Below the pieces are notes generated by a model. The model was not told the origin of the DNA. It saw nothing but the letters and a program-made list of their open reading frames with translations, and did no database searches. A program made the position numbers and the translations under genes. From Eubacterium sp. UBA3782 (GTDB lineage: Bacteria; Bacillota; Clostridia; Lachnospirales; Lachnospiraceae), in assembly GCA_002368795.1 (NCBI GenBank), contig DFFG01000057.1, positions 1 through 43,714 on the forward strand: 43,714 nucleotides of DNA, given 5' to 3'. The first letter of the stretch is position 1. Each line of letters opens with the position of its first letter. Of the stretch, positions 16,345 to 25,176 are shown in pieces.

Positions 16345-18276
16345 TCAGACCTTCATTTTTACCGACGGGAACAGTTCTGCATCCGTATGGGGAAGGAAGC
16401 AGCAGGCGACAAATTCGTCCATATAGCTGTTGACGGTGGAAAGCTCGAGGTAGGTCATGTTTCTGGCCACCTCGTAGGTCTTCTTTTCGGCCTTGGAGGA
16501 AAGCAGCATCATGTAGGCACCGGTCAGGGAGGAGTTGCCGATATAGTGGAACTTCTCCTGCGGGATATCCGGGAACATGCCGATGTTGACCGCATTGCGC
16601 ATATTGATTCCGCTTCCGATACCGCCGGCGACGTAGACGTCGTCGATCATGTCAACGGTGAAATCCAGATACTTCAGCATCGTGCGGATCGCCGAGAAGA
16701 TGGCGCCCTTTGCACGGATGAAGTTGTCGATATCCACCTCGGTGATCTCCACATCCTTGGTGCCTCCGGCATCCTCTTCAAAGGCGATCACATAGCTGCC
16801 CATGCCATATTTGTCATGGCGCACTCTTCTGCCCTCACGGACAAATTTGCCCTTGGCATTGATAATGCCGCAGGTGAACAGTTCGGAAATGGTATCGATG
16901 ATGCCGGAACCGCAGATGCCGATGGGTTTCTGTCCTGCTTCTCCGATGATATCCAGATGCGGATCCATGGTCTCCGGATCAATGGTGCACGCCTGGATCG
17001 CGCCATCGGTTGCACGCATGCCGCAGCTGATATCACCGCCCTCAAAGGCAGGACCTGCCGAGCATGCACAGCTGATCAGGAAATCGGAATTGCCGAGGAC
17101 CAGCTCGCCATTAGTGCCCAGGTCGATGAACAGACTCATCTCCGGACGATTCCAGATCATACTGGAGAAGGTACCGGCTGTGATATCGCCGCCCACATAG
17201 CTGCCGATATTCGGCGCAATGATGATGTGGGCATCCCGGTTGGAATCGATGCCGATATCATTTGCAAACAGAGAATTCGTCTTGAAGAACGTAGGAATAT
17301 AGGGCTCCATACGGATCGAATCCGCATCCACGCCAACGAGCAGATGATTCATCGTCGTATTGGAGGCGATGGCCATCCGATAGATCCTGTCTTTACGGAA
17401 TTTAAGCTTGCGGCACATTTCGCTGATCAGCGGATTGATGGTCTCCTTGATGACGGCATCCTGCAGCTTTTTGCTGCCGCCGGGCTTCAAGGATTCAATG
17501 ATCCGGTTGATAACGTCCGCACCATAGCGGATCTGTCCGTTTCCGGAGGAAGCCTTTCCGAGGATCTCAGCCGTCAGCATGTTCACCAGGACCATAGAAA
17601 CGGTTGTTGTTCCGATATCGATGGCCAGGCCGCCGATGACCACATCCTCCGATGCCGGCATAATATCATAAACAAAGATCTTCTTTGCAGTTTTCTGTAC
17701 AACAGCCTTTACATGGAAGTCCTCCATGCGGAGCACCTTGGCCAGCTTGTGCAGGACGCTATAGGTCATCCAGACGTTCTTGACGCCGGTAAGCTCTGCG
17801 ATGGCCCACTCCAGGCGCTCATTGTCCGGCATGGTATCGTCCAGTGTCGGCACATCCATCGTGATGTCAAGAAGAGCCATGCTGTTTTCAAAGGTATAGC
17901 CTGCAGCCAGGACATTTTCCTTCGCGCGGTCGAAAATGCTGATCTCGCCTTCGCTGGACAGATCTTCGATCTTCATACGGCTCTTATAAGCGGAAGCGAT
18001 ATCCGGTACCTCGACCGTTACATCGCCAAGCGGTTTGCTGCAGCAGGAAAGACGCCAGCCCTCTGCATATTCTTCATCGGATAAATGGCGGGTCTGCTTT
18101 GTGTCCAGTTCTCCGCTGACCAGACGGACCTTGCACTTTCCGCAGGAGCCGTTGCCTGAGCAAGGCGCATCGATGGCCACATTGCTCTTCTGCGCGATCT
18201 GCAGAAGATTCTCGTCCTCCGCGGCATAGGCCTCGACGATCTCACCTTCACCCAGCTGAAATGTTATCTTATACAT
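16345..18276 (-). CDS. acsV: Corrinoid activation protein: ferredoxin plus ASKHA ATPase (RACo-like)
   Basis: The 643-residue protein begins with a [2Fe-2S] ferredoxin domain (residues 1-100). Its cysteines are in PCSGNGSCGKCKVRL, with the fourth in RLSCCSKP. A linker and an actin-like ATPase domain follow; AIDIGTTTVSMVLVN (near residue 215) is the phosphate-binding loop and LFIDLGTNGELVLG a second one. Such proteins reduce inactive Co(II) corrinoid to Co(I) at the expense of ATP. Its place after acsE points to the corrinoid iron-sulfur protein AcsCD as substrate. It has its own promoter 18371-18399. An in-frame ATG follows GGAAGG. Confidence 0.92.
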   Translation of the reverse strand: MYKITFQLGEGEIVEAYAAEDENLLQIAQKSNVAIDAPCSGNGSCGKCKVRLVSGELDTKQTRHLSDEEYAEGWRLSCCSKPLGDVTVEVPDIASAYKSRMKIEDLSSEGEISIFDRAKENVLAAGYTFENSMALLDITMDVPTLDDTMPDNERLEWAIAELTGVKNVWMTYSVLHKLAKVLRMEDFHVKAVVQKTAKKIFVYDIMPASEDVVIGGLAIDIGTTTVSMVLVNMLTAEILGKASSGNGQIRYGADVINRIIESLKPGGSKKLQDAVIKETINPLISEMCRKLKFRKDRIYRMAIASNTTMNHLLVGVDADSIRMEPYIPTFFKTNSLFANDIGIDSNRDAHIIIAPNIGSYVGGDITAGTFSSMIWNRPEMSLFIDLGTNGELVLGNSDFLISCACSAGPAFEGGDISCGMRATDGAIQACTIDPETMDPHLDIIGEAGQKPIGICGSGIIDTISELFTCGIINAKGKFVREGRRVRHDKYGMGSYVIAFEEDAGGTKDVEITEVDIDNFIRAKGAIFSAIRTMLKYLDFTVDMIDDVYVAGGIGSGINMRNAVNIGMFPDIPQEKFHYIGNSSLTGAYMMLLSSKAEKKTYEVARNMTYLELSTVNSYMDEFVACCFLPHTDAELFPSVKMKV

Positions 18277-18370
18277 AGCAAATATATCCTTCCGGTGATT
18301 TATTCTGGAATATAGTTATCCTTAAGCGGCAGGGATATTGTAACTCATGCGATAAATGTACCCCATAATC

Positions 18371-18399
18371 GTTATATGGCGTACATTCTCCAAAATCAA
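18371..18399 (-). promoter_or_regulatory. Promoter of acsV
   Basis: TTGATT at 18399-18394, 17-base spacer, TATAAC at 18376-18371 on minus. It begins inside the T tail of the terminator that follows acsE, so termination and re-initiation are packed into about 60 bases. Confidence 0.6.
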
Positions 18400-18429
18400 A
18401 AGAAGGCTCCGGGATTTCTCTCGGAGCCC
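18396..18429 (-). terminator. Terminator between acsE and acsV
   Basis: GGCTCCG pairs with CGGAGCC around AGAGAAATCC on minus and is followed by TTCTTTTGATTTTGG. It lies about 50 bases after the acsE stop. Confidence 0.75.
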
Positions 18430-18477
18430 TTTTCCGGCAGGCGTAAAAAAGCCTCCAGGTCAAAGAATGGTTACTGA

Positions 18478-19263
18478 TTACAGCTCCAGATAGGAATCTG
18501 CGTACAGTGTATTGTTCTTGAATACGTCACAGGACTTGATGGTCTCCATCAGTCTCTGGTCACAGGGATTGACGATAGCGGAGGTAAGACCCTGCATCAT
18601 GCACATAGCAACCAGAGCAGCATCCATGATCGGACGGATGTGCTTGGGCATACCGTTGGAGTTGTTGGACAGACCGCCGGTGGAGTTCAGGCCCATGTCA
18701 GAGAACATCTTGATGGCCTCAAGAACTTCCATCTGCTTGTCCTGCATTCCCTTAACAACGACGAACAGCGGATCGAACCACAGATCCTCAGCTTCCATGC
18801 CGAGCATCATGCCGTGCTCCAGCATGTTCTGGCAGTGCATCATACGCTCATCATTGTCAGCGGCGATCGGGCCGTTGGAGCAAAGAGCGACAACGATAGC
18901 ATCGTTGGCAGCTGCAAGATCGATGTAGCTGATGCGATCGCCAGCGTCAGCGGAGTTAACGATCGGTTTGCCCTTGGAACGGTTGTATACGGAAATACCA
19001 GCCTCGATTGCAGCCTTGTTAGCTGTATCCAGTGCCAGCGGAACATTGTCGAAGTTGCCCTGGATCAGCTCAACTGCCCACTTCATCAGTTCGGGTCCGT
19101 TGTTCTCAGCAGGTCCGATGTTGACATCAAGGTAGGTAGCGCCGGCATCCAGCTGCTCTTTAGCGCGCTTCAGGATAGCTTCGGGCTCCTTGTTGTCGAA
19201 AGCATGACGAATGGCCGGTGAAATGCAGTGGATTCTCTCACCAATGGTAACAAATTTTGCCAT
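18478..19263 (-). CDS. acsE: Methyltetrahydrofolate:corrinoid/iron-sulfur protein methyltransferase
   Basis: The 261-residue single-domain TIM barrel of the pterin-binding family matches AcsE in length (about 262). It moves the methyl group of methyl-THF to the cobalt of AcsCD. Conserved blocks include FVTIGERIHCISPAI at the N-terminus, GATYLDVNIGPAENNG near residue 41, PLALDTANKAAIEAG near 75, KPIVNSADAG near 99 and STGGLSNNSNGMP near 194. An AAGGAG ribosome site precedes the ATG. An AcsC-AcsE gap of 88 bases carries a perfect GCCGGCAGA/TCTGCCGGC hairpin without a T tail. Confidence 0.97.
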   Translation of the reverse strand: MAKFVTIGERIHCISPAIRHAFDNKEPEAILKRAKEQLDAGATYLDVNIGPAENNGPELMKWAVELIQGNFDNVPLALDTANKAAIEAGISVYNRSKGKPIVNSADAGDRISYIDLAAANDAIVVALCSNGPIAADNDERMMHCQNMLEHGMMLGMEAEDLWFDPLFVVVKGMQDKQMEVLEAIKMFSDMGLNSTGGLSNNSNGMPKHIRPIMDAALVAMCMMQGLTSAIVNPCDQRLMETIKSCDVFKNNTLYADSYLEL

Positions 19264-19310
19264 AACATTATCTCCTTATACATTATTAGTTTGCTGTTGC
19301 TTTACACTCC

Positions 19311-19332
19311 TGCCGGCAGATGTCTGCCGGCG
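19311..19332. other. Perfect hairpin between acsC and acsE
   Basis: GCCGGCAGA-TG-TCTGCCGGC forms nine base pairs with a minimal loop, with further G:C pairs outside. No T tract follows on minus, so it is more likely an mRNA processing or stability element than a terminator. Confidence 0.5.
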
Positions 19333-19351
19333 GGAATCAAAGTCCTTGTGA

Positions 19352-20704
19352 TCAGATCTCGCCGTTGGCCTTCATATCCTTCAGGAATTTAACAAGCTGA
19401 ACAGCCTCAAGCGGAGCGACAACGATCTCCCAGCCCGGAAGCTTAGCCTCCAGATCGCCCTTCAGAACGGCAACCTTACCGGGGATGATCAGCTTGCGGC
19501 TCTTGACCTTGTCTGCCACATTCTCAAGGATATACTTGGAGATGGATGTGGAGGAGAACTTACCAGCTGCCCAGGATGTCAGAACGGAAAGTCCGCCTGC
19601 ATCGGAGATAACCAGGTTGACCGGTACGCCGGAGCGCTCCAGCTCGCCGGATACCAGGAAGTAGGTAAGGGCGAAGTCAACGGTGGTCAGGCATACGGAG
19701 TTCTCATCAGCGCCGTTCAGCGGATAGATGCCAGGAGCGACCTTCATCGGCTTCTGGGGATCGGTGAACAGGTTCTGACGCAGGCCATACAGCGGAAGTG
19801 CTGTTGCATAATCCATCTTGTCAACGATGACGATGGAGCCGTACTTCATGGTGAACAGGGTCACCAGAGCCTCTTCCATGGTCTTGTCGTCGGTCAGCTT
19901 GGTCAGGTTAACGATGGAGGGATAACCGAAGGTACGGTCATTGTCCTTCAGAGCGGTACGTCTGACCAGAACAGCTGCCTCAAAGGTAGCCTTGATGGAG
20001 TCAAGGGTAACGTCGATGATCAGGTTCTTGTTGCCGAGCTTCTCAAGAGCAGCAACGGTATCATACAGCTCCTCAATAGAGGTGCCGCTTACGCCCAGAA
20101 CGACACCAGCGTCTGCAGCGATCTTGCAGAATGCTTCGTAGTTGGAAGCGTTGGCGCCCATAAGGACCGGCTTGGTATCCTTTACAGCGTCAACAGCAGC
20201 CTTTGCAGCCTCTTCGTCCTTTGCATCCAGGATGACCGGACGGATGGCAGCTGCCTTCTTAGCCAGCTCGACGAACTTGTCGGTGCCAGCGCTCGGAGCC
20301 TGGTTGACATAGATCATCTCGGTGTACATACGCTCGCTGATACGCTCGTAGTCAACAGCCGGAACCTGTGCCAGTCTGGCCTCGATCTCAGCATCGTCCA
20401 TGCAGGAGCAGACCTTTGCAGCATACAGAGTCTTGTTGACAAAAGTCTTCTCATGTCTGTACAGAACGGTCTCGCCGCCAAGGGTATGCTCGTTGTCGCC
20501 AGCGCCGACCTTGATGGTCTTCATCGGCGGAGCAGTTGCCTCGGAAAGCTGTGCCAGAGCGTCATCGCTCATGTACGGGCACTCCTCGATCTTCTTGGCG
20601 CCCTGGGCAACCTTCATAGCGAAAGCCATGCAGGTCGGGCTTCCGCACTCTTTGCAGTTTTTCTTCGGTGTTAATTTAAAGATCTGAATACCTGATAATG
20701 CCAT
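19352..20704 (-). CDS. acsC: Corrinoid/iron-sulfur protein large subunit
   Basis: The 450-residue protein is close to the usual 445-450 of the gamma subunit. The N-terminus carries the [4Fe-4S] site used for reductive activation: KKNCKECGSPTCMAFAMKVA plus a fourth Cys in EECPYM (about residues 17-43). A TIM barrel and a C-terminal Rossmann-like cobamide-binding domain follow, with VNLVISDAGGLSVLTSWAAGKF near residue 355. It pairs with AcsD and shuttles the methyl group from AcsE to AcsB. The GAGGAGG ribosome site is strong and acsD ends 26 bases upstream. Confidence 0.97.
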   Translation of the reverse strand: MALSGIQIFKLTPKKNCKECGSPTCMAFAMKVAQGAKKIEECPYMSDDALAQLSEATAPPMKTIKVGAGDNEHTLGGETVLYRHEKTFVNKTLYAAKVCSCMDDAEIEARLAQVPAVDYERISERMYTEMIYVNQAPSAGTDKFVELAKKAAAIRPVILDAKDEEAAKAAVDAVKDTKPVLMGANASNYEAFCKIAADAGVVLGVSGTSIEELYDTVAALEKLGNKNLIIDVTLDSIKATFEAAVLVRRTALKDNDRTFGYPSIVNLTKLTDDKTMEEALVTLFTMKYGSIVIVDKMDYATALPLYGLRQNLFTDPQKPMKVAPGIYPLNGADENSVCLTTVDFALTYFLVSGELERSGVPVNLVISDAGGLSVLTSWAAGKFSSTSISKYILENVADKVKSRKLIIPGKVAVLKGDLEAKLPGWEIVVAPLEAVQLVKFLKDMKANGEI

Positions 20705-20730
20705 AATTATAATCCTCCTCTAATTCTCTC

Positions 20731-21672
20731 TTAAGCCAACTCTTTGATCAACTGGGAAAGTGTTGCGACAGTCTGAGGGTGTTTTACAATTACAGCATCA
20801 GATCCGGAAACCAGACATGCAACTGCAGTCTGGACTTCCATGGAGACACCTCTCTCCTCTACGGGACCCCATGCGGGCTCGTCCTCTTCGGAAGCGGTAG
20901 ACTCTTTAACTGTCCAGGTCTCGGAAGAAACCGGTGTAATGATCGGCATCTGGAGCATCTTGTCATCCTGGCCCAGGGCAGCCGCACGAACACGGTCAAA
21001 GGTGGAGATGGTGTAGTCGAAACCATAACCAACTGCTGCAGAACCGGTGTTCATAACGATGCTCTGTGCTGCAACGCCAAGCTGGGTAAGAACAACGTTA
21101 AGCTGCTTTGCAAGGTTGATATCAACAGCAGACTCAGCGCCGACCTTCTGGCCGTAAGCAAGACCTGCGGCAGCGCCGACAGCCTTGTAGTTCTCTTCCT
21201 TTGCAGACATGATCAGGGCATTTCTTCCCTGCAGGACCTCAGCGACCTTCGGAAGGAGCTCGGCGTCCTTTTCGACGTTCTTGCAGCCCTCGACGACCAG
21301 CGGTGCGTCCGTTGCATCTGCAACTTCCTTAACGATGGCGATCAGTTCATCTACGGGTTTGTTCAGTCCGTTTGGATCTCCGCCCTCCAAACGAAGCACG
21401 ACGAAATCAGCGCCGGGCATCTCACTGGCCTTCTTAGCCATCTCACCAATGGTATTGCATCCGGCATAGTAAGCCTTTACGCCCTCGGCGTCATTCTCGA
21501 TACCAAGATCAGAGATCTCGACACCAATCTTGCAACCGTTGCCAAGGCTGCCATCAAAGAAATAGAACGGGAGAACGTTCTGGCCGCCAAGCTTTACAGC
21601 TTTGTCGCCGGTTCCGATCTCTACTTCATTGATGGAGGCACTGAATTTCTGAAGTTTACGATTAAACGGCAT
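20731..21672 (-). CDS. acsD: Corrinoid/iron-sulfur protein small subunit
   Basis: The 313-residue TIM-barrel protein matches the delta subunit of the CO dehydrogenase/acetyl-CoA synthase corrinoid protein. Visible blocks are VEIGTGDKAVKLGGQNVLPFYFFDG near residues 16-40, DFVVLRLEGGDPNG near 95, PLVVEGCKNVEKD near 123 and IVMNTGSAAVGYGFDYTISTFDR near 205. It caps the corrinoid held by AcsC. AGAGGAGG precedes the ATG. A TTGATT/TATTAT promoter upstream lets acsDCE be expressed apart from acsB. Confidence 0.95.
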   Translation of the reverse strand: MPFNRKLQKFSASINEVEIGTGDKAVKLGGQNVLPFYFFDGSLGNGCKIGVEISDLGIENDAEGVKAYYAGCNTIGEMAKKASEMPGADFVVLRLEGGDPNGLNKPVDELIAIVKEVADATDAPLVVEGCKNVEKDAELLPKVAEVLQGRNALIMSAKEENYKAVGAAAGLAYGQKVGAESAVDINLAKQLNVVLTQLGVAAQSIVMNTGSAAVGYGFDYTISTFDRVRAAALGQDDKMLQMPIITPVSSETWTVKESTASEEDEPAWGPVEERGVSMEVQTAVACLVSGSDAVIVKHPQTVATLSQLIKELA

Positions 21673-21731
21673 TTCTAAGTTTCCTCCTCTGGATAAATGA
21701 ATGGGTAAAATAAATCTATACAGCTTTTCCT

Positions 21732-21761
21732 ATAATACAGGAAGTGTTGTATACAAATCAA
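21732..21761 (-). promoter_or_regulatory. Promoter of acsDCE
   Basis: TTGATT at 21761-21756, 18-base spacer, TATTAT at 21737-21732 on minus, about 60 bases before the acsD start. The interval from 21790 to 21857 upstream carries an imperfect inverted repeat, GGGCGATTCG facing CGAATCACCC with ATTCAAA facing TTTGAA. Confidence 0.65.
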
Positions 21762-21789
21762 CAAGAATTTAACAATGGCCAAAACCATT

Positions 21790-21857
21790 GGGCGATTCGC
21801 ACAAATTCAAAACTGTGTTTCATTTTCCGCTATTTTTTGATTTGAACGAATCACCCA
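21790..21857. repeat. Imperfect inverted repeat between acsB and acsD
   Basis: GGGCGATTCG at about 21790 pairs with CGAATCACCC at about 21848 (nine of ten), and inside it ATTCAAA pairs with TTTGAA, leaving an AT-rich loop of about 35 bases. It lies 15 bases after the acsB stop, ahead of the acsD promoter, and lacks a terminator tail. Confidence 0.5.
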
Positions 21858-21871
21858 TATAACAATTTGTT

Positions 21872-23998
21872 TTATGCCATCAGAGGCTCCATACCAAGGG
21901 CCGGATGTCCCTTTTCGGTCAGCCATGCGACCAGCTCCTCCGGATCGGTGGTGATGGTCTCATCCGCGATCATATCGGTGAAGTTGTCGATGCCGTAGAG
22001 CTCTTTCGCGGTCTTGTTCAGGTTCGCTGCGACCTGCTCTTTCAGATCCTTCGGCAGCCATACGATACGGGCTACGCCGCCCTCAGCCTTCATGAACTTC
22101 TTGGATCCGATGAAGTGTTTGCCGTGTCCCATGAAGCCAGGTGTCTGCACACCGCCGCCGGTCATGGAAGCCAGCTCGGAGAAAGTCATGCCAAGCGGTG
22201 TCTGTCCTGCATACTCACGGTTTGCGATGCAGACGCCGTTGGAGAAGGGCTCGATACCGCAGATACACTCGAAGCATCCGCAGGAGGTCATCGGCTTCTC
22301 CATGATGGAGTACAGGGATACATCGTCCAGAGCACCATGGGAGAACTTGCGGACAGCCTCATTGACATCCTCGTACTCGCCGATGCGCTCATCGATGGGT
22401 TTCTCCTTGGTTACGACCTGGCAGGGTCCGGTGGGATCCAGCTCGTTGGTCGCCTTGGCGTCGAACCAGGAAACGGCACCGCACAGGCCTAGACGTTCGG
22501 GAGTAACGATGCAGACATGGCTCGGGGAGAATGCCTGGCACATGATGCAGCTGTAGTAAACATCAACGGCCTCGTCGGTCATGGTAGCCAGACGCTCATC
22601 ACGCTTGTTGAACATCGGAACAGCGATCTCGTGGCGGATCTTTGTGACCAGCTCGGGATCGGTGATGACCTTGACCTGGCACTTGTCGACAACGGCAGCA
22701 AACTCGTTCTTGACGTTGGCGTACAGGACCTCGCCGATGTGTTTCAGACGGAAGCCGGCATTGAAGGTATCTTTGCTGATACGGATACGGATCATGTCAC
22801 GCTGTCCGGTATGCATAACACCCTCGATGCAGTTGATGTAACTGTGGAACTTACGCTCGAAGACAGGCTCGAAATCCTCCTGCATGCTCTTTCCGGCAAC
22901 CTCGACCACGTAAGCGATCGAATGCTTGGAGCCGACCTCGAACTCATCCAGATCCGGTCCGATCACCTCGATCTTGTGATCCTCGATCTCGCCGGGCTCT
23001 TTCATATGTACGAGCTCGCAGCAGTCCACGCGGGAGCCGTCAAACTCGACCTGCATATCGCCGCGGCGGATGATCTCGCCTTCGTAAGCAGAAGCAAAGG
23101 ATACCGGAATGTCGATCTTCGTGATCTTGATCTTGATGTTTCTGGCATCCAGGGAAGCAGCGTTCATATCGGCCGGAGCTACCTTCGGGATAAGAGCGCC
23201 CGGAACCTCAAAGGTATCCTCGTTGGTCAGGACCGGGAAGCCAAGAGCGATCGCGCCGGCACCGGCTGCAACGATTACCTCATTGAGCGGTGAGAAAGCA
23301 TTTACAAATGCCGGTACACGCTCCTTGGTGTAAGCCATCAGTCCGGCTGCATCGCCAGGCTTTACATTACCAAAGATCAGAGCTGCACGGACAGCGACAG
23401 AAACGACATGGATGACGGAGGTTACATCATATCCCAGCGGGATAACACGAAGGGATGCGCCCATCTTTACGTTCTGCTCGATACACTGATCGATGATACC
23501 GCCGACCAGAGTGACCAGGATGCCCTGCTCCTGATAGGATTTAACAAGAGCGGCGCCCTCTTCTGCTGTCGGAGCGGCACCCAGGATAACTGCAACGCCA
23601 GGGATATCGCCGGTAACCAGCGGAACGCCCAGGGTACGGATGACTGCATCCGGCAGATGACCTGCGCAGGGAGCCTCATAGGGGGTCTCATTGTCGATAT
23701 ATTTCAGCACCTCGATAAACTCGGCACAGAGCGCAGTCGCAACACCGCTGAACAGTGCATCATTAAGCGCCGGCTCTCTTGTCATCAGCGTCTTAACGAC
23801 ACCAAGAGCTTCTTTCAGCTCGCCCAGGGTCCCGACCTTGATGCCGGTGACGGCATAGTAGCACGGAATACTGTATGCGGTGGCCGGAAAAGCGACTTTT
23901 TTGTCAGCGCCGTATTTCTCGATCGCGCCGTCAATCGCTCCCTCGGTAAGGCCGTATACAGCATCATTACCCTGGAAAATCACATCAAACAACGTCAT
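21872..23998 (-). CDS. acsB: Acetyl-CoA synthase (CO dehydrogenase/acetyl-CoA synthase complex, beta subunit)
   Basis: The 708-residue protein is near the 729 of the Moorella enzyme and condenses a methyl group, CO and CoA. The A-cluster ligands are intact: CIMC, then SHVC and LGLC supply the [4Fe-4S] cysteines (residues about 490-520). The CGC tripeptide in SCGCFECICG (about residue 585) binds the distal nickel. An N-terminal domain with a Rossmann-type region precedes them. The start is placed at MTLFDV because GGAGG lies nine bases upstream; a GTG six bases earlier would sit on the ribosome site. No CO dehydrogenase subunit gene is adjacent, which is unusual. Confidence 0.97.
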   Translation of the reverse strand: MTLFDVIFQGNDAVYGLTEGAIDGAIEKYGADKKVAFPATAYSIPCYYAVTGIKVGTLGELKEALGVVKTLMTREPALNDALFSGVATALCAEFIEVLKYIDNETPYEAPCAGHLPDAVIRTLGVPLVTGDIPGVAVILGAAPTAEEGAALVKSYQEQGILVTLVGGIIDQCIEQNVKMGASLRVIPLGYDVTSVIHVVSVAVRAALIFGNVKPGDAAGLMAYTKERVPAFVNAFSPLNEVIVAAGAGAIALGFPVLTNEDTFEVPGALIPKVAPADMNAASLDARNIKIKITKIDIPVSFASAYEGEIIRRGDMQVEFDGSRVDCCELVHMKEPGEIEDHKIEVIGPDLDEFEVGSKHSIAYVVEVAGKSMQEDFEPVFERKFHSYINCIEGVMHTGQRDMIRIRISKDTFNAGFRLKHIGEVLYANVKNEFAAVVDKCQVKVITDPELVTKIRHEIAVPMFNKRDERLATMTDEAVDVYYSCIMCQAFSPSHVCIVTPERLGLCGAVSWFDAKATNELDPTGPCQVVTKEKPIDERIGEYEDVNEAVRKFSHGALDDVSLYSIMEKPMTSCGCFECICGIEPFSNGVCIANREYAGQTPLGMTFSELASMTGGGVQTPGFMGHGKHFIGSKKFMKAEGGVARIVWLPKDLKEQVAANLNKTAKELYGIDNFTDMIADETITTDPEELVAWLTEKGHPALGMEPLMA

Positions 23999-24070
23999 TT
24001 TCACTCACCTCCACAATACTTGTTTCTATCCACACGCTTTACAGCGAAGTGTTCCTCCAAAATGGCTGCA

Positions 24071-24838
24071 TCAAAGCCCAAGCTTTTTGATGATCTCCAT
24101 CATGGCTGCGCGGACCGGAGAATCCTCCGGGATATTGACAGTCGCCTTGCCGTCACAGTCATATTCATAGACGGTGTCATCTGCAGGAACGACGCCGAGC
24201 AGCTCAAGGCCCTGCTTGTTAACCTCTTCCATCGTGCCGGCATTGATCTCGCCGTTCGGTGCACGGTTGACGATCAGGCCGATCTTCTGGGGATGGAAAT
24301 CGCACTCCTTGATCAGTTCGTTGATCCTGCCGGCTGCCTGTACGCCTCTTCTGGAGCAGTCGCTGACCAGGATGGCCGTCTCCATGCTCGGAAGAATGCC
24401 GCGGCTGATGTGCTCCATGCCAGCCTCATTATCAACAACGATATAATTGTATCCGTTCTGCAGCTTCTGGAGCTGGGTCTGAAGAAGACCATTCACGAAG
24501 CAATAGCAGCCCTTTCCCTGGGTTCTGCCCATGACCAGAAGGTCAAAATCATCGTCCTCCTGAAGCGCACCCTGAAGCTTGAACTGGGCATATTCTGCCT
24601 TGTTCATGCCCGGCGGCAGAGCACTGCCAAGAGCCTTTGCATGGTTGATCTCCTCGCGGATCTCACCAAGGGTCGGGGGAGCCTCGATGCCGAGGACCTC
24701 ATTCAGATTTGAATTTGCGTCTGCGTCAACAGCAAGGACCGGGCCTTTGCCTGTACGGCACAGATACTGGATCAGCAGGCCGGTAAGCGTGGTCTTTCCG
24801 ACGCCGCCCTTGCCTGCAACAGCGATAACGTGAGCCAT
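24071..24838 (-). CDS. cooC: Nickel-inserting ATPase of the CooC/AcsF family
   Basis: The 255-residue protein is a MinD/ParA-type P-loop ATPase with a deviant Walker A, GKGGVGKTT, at residues 9-17, VDADANSNLNEVLG near 38 and YIVVDNEAGMEH near 130. A Cys-Tyr-Cys in GKGCYCFVNG matches the CxC nickel site of CooC/AcsF proteins. These mature the nickel centres of CO dehydrogenase or acetyl-CoA synthase. Because acsB follows 72 bases later and no CODH gene is present, activity on AcsB (the AcsF role) is more likely. ATG 24838 was chosen over GTG 24850 because the latter abuts AAGGAAGG. Confidence 0.9.
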   Translation of the reverse strand: MAHVIAVAGKGGVGKTTLTGLLIQYLCRTGKGPVLAVDADANSNLNEVLGIEAPPTLGEIREEINHAKALGSALPPGMNKAEYAQFKLQGALQEDDDFDLLVMGRTQGKGCYCFVNGLLQTQLQKLQNGYNYIVVDNEAGMEHISRGILPSMETAILVSDCSRRGVQAAGRINELIKECDFHPQKIGLIVNRAPNGEINAGTMEEVNKQGLELLGVVPADDTVYEYDCDGKATVNIPEDSPVRAAMMEIIKKLGL

Positions 24839-24991
24839 AGGTGACTGCACCTTCCTTTCTTATTCATTCATTATCGTCTGCACCAGAAGCTGTATGCGGA
24901 TCATTTCCAAATAAAACGCTCCGCTCCGTGCGCTGCCGGAGTGATGTCCGCCTGCCATCTGATGCATGATCTTCTGCCTGGATCGATCTGA

Positions 24992-25174
24992 TCAGTCGCA
25001 GACGATGGCGACTTCACTGTTGGCCAGGTCGACCCACAGGATCTTTCCTTCGATCCGGGTCTTGTCCCCGATGATGTCCTCGATCACGACAAAATCACCG
25101 TCCACATCGATCCTGGCCGCATTGCGCATGAGGACCGTATGATCACTTTCCTTATAAACGGTTGCCAGACACAT
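24992..25174 (-). CDS. cooT: CooT family nickel-binding protein
   Basis: The 60-residue protein starts MCLATVYK and is almost entirely beta strand, with ending VDLANSEVAIVCD. Size and the Cys at position 2 match CooT, a small dimeric nickel-binding accessory protein of CO dehydrogenase maturation in Rhodospirillum rubrum. It begins three bases after the stop of the His-rich gene and has GAAAGGAG upstream, so the two are translationally close. The 153-base gap to cooC holds no gene. The C-terminal Cys is an extra possible ligand. Confidence 0.82.
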   Translation of the reverse strand: MCLATVYKESDHTVLMRNAARIDVDGDFVVIEDIIGDKTRIEGKILWVDLANSEVAIVCD

Positions 25175-25176
25175 GA

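Noticed and set aside
21731..21736. TATAAT on the plus strand between acsB and acsD
   Set aside because: No -35 at a suitable distance and no plus-strand gene downstream; the same bases form the minus TATTAT of the acsD promoter.
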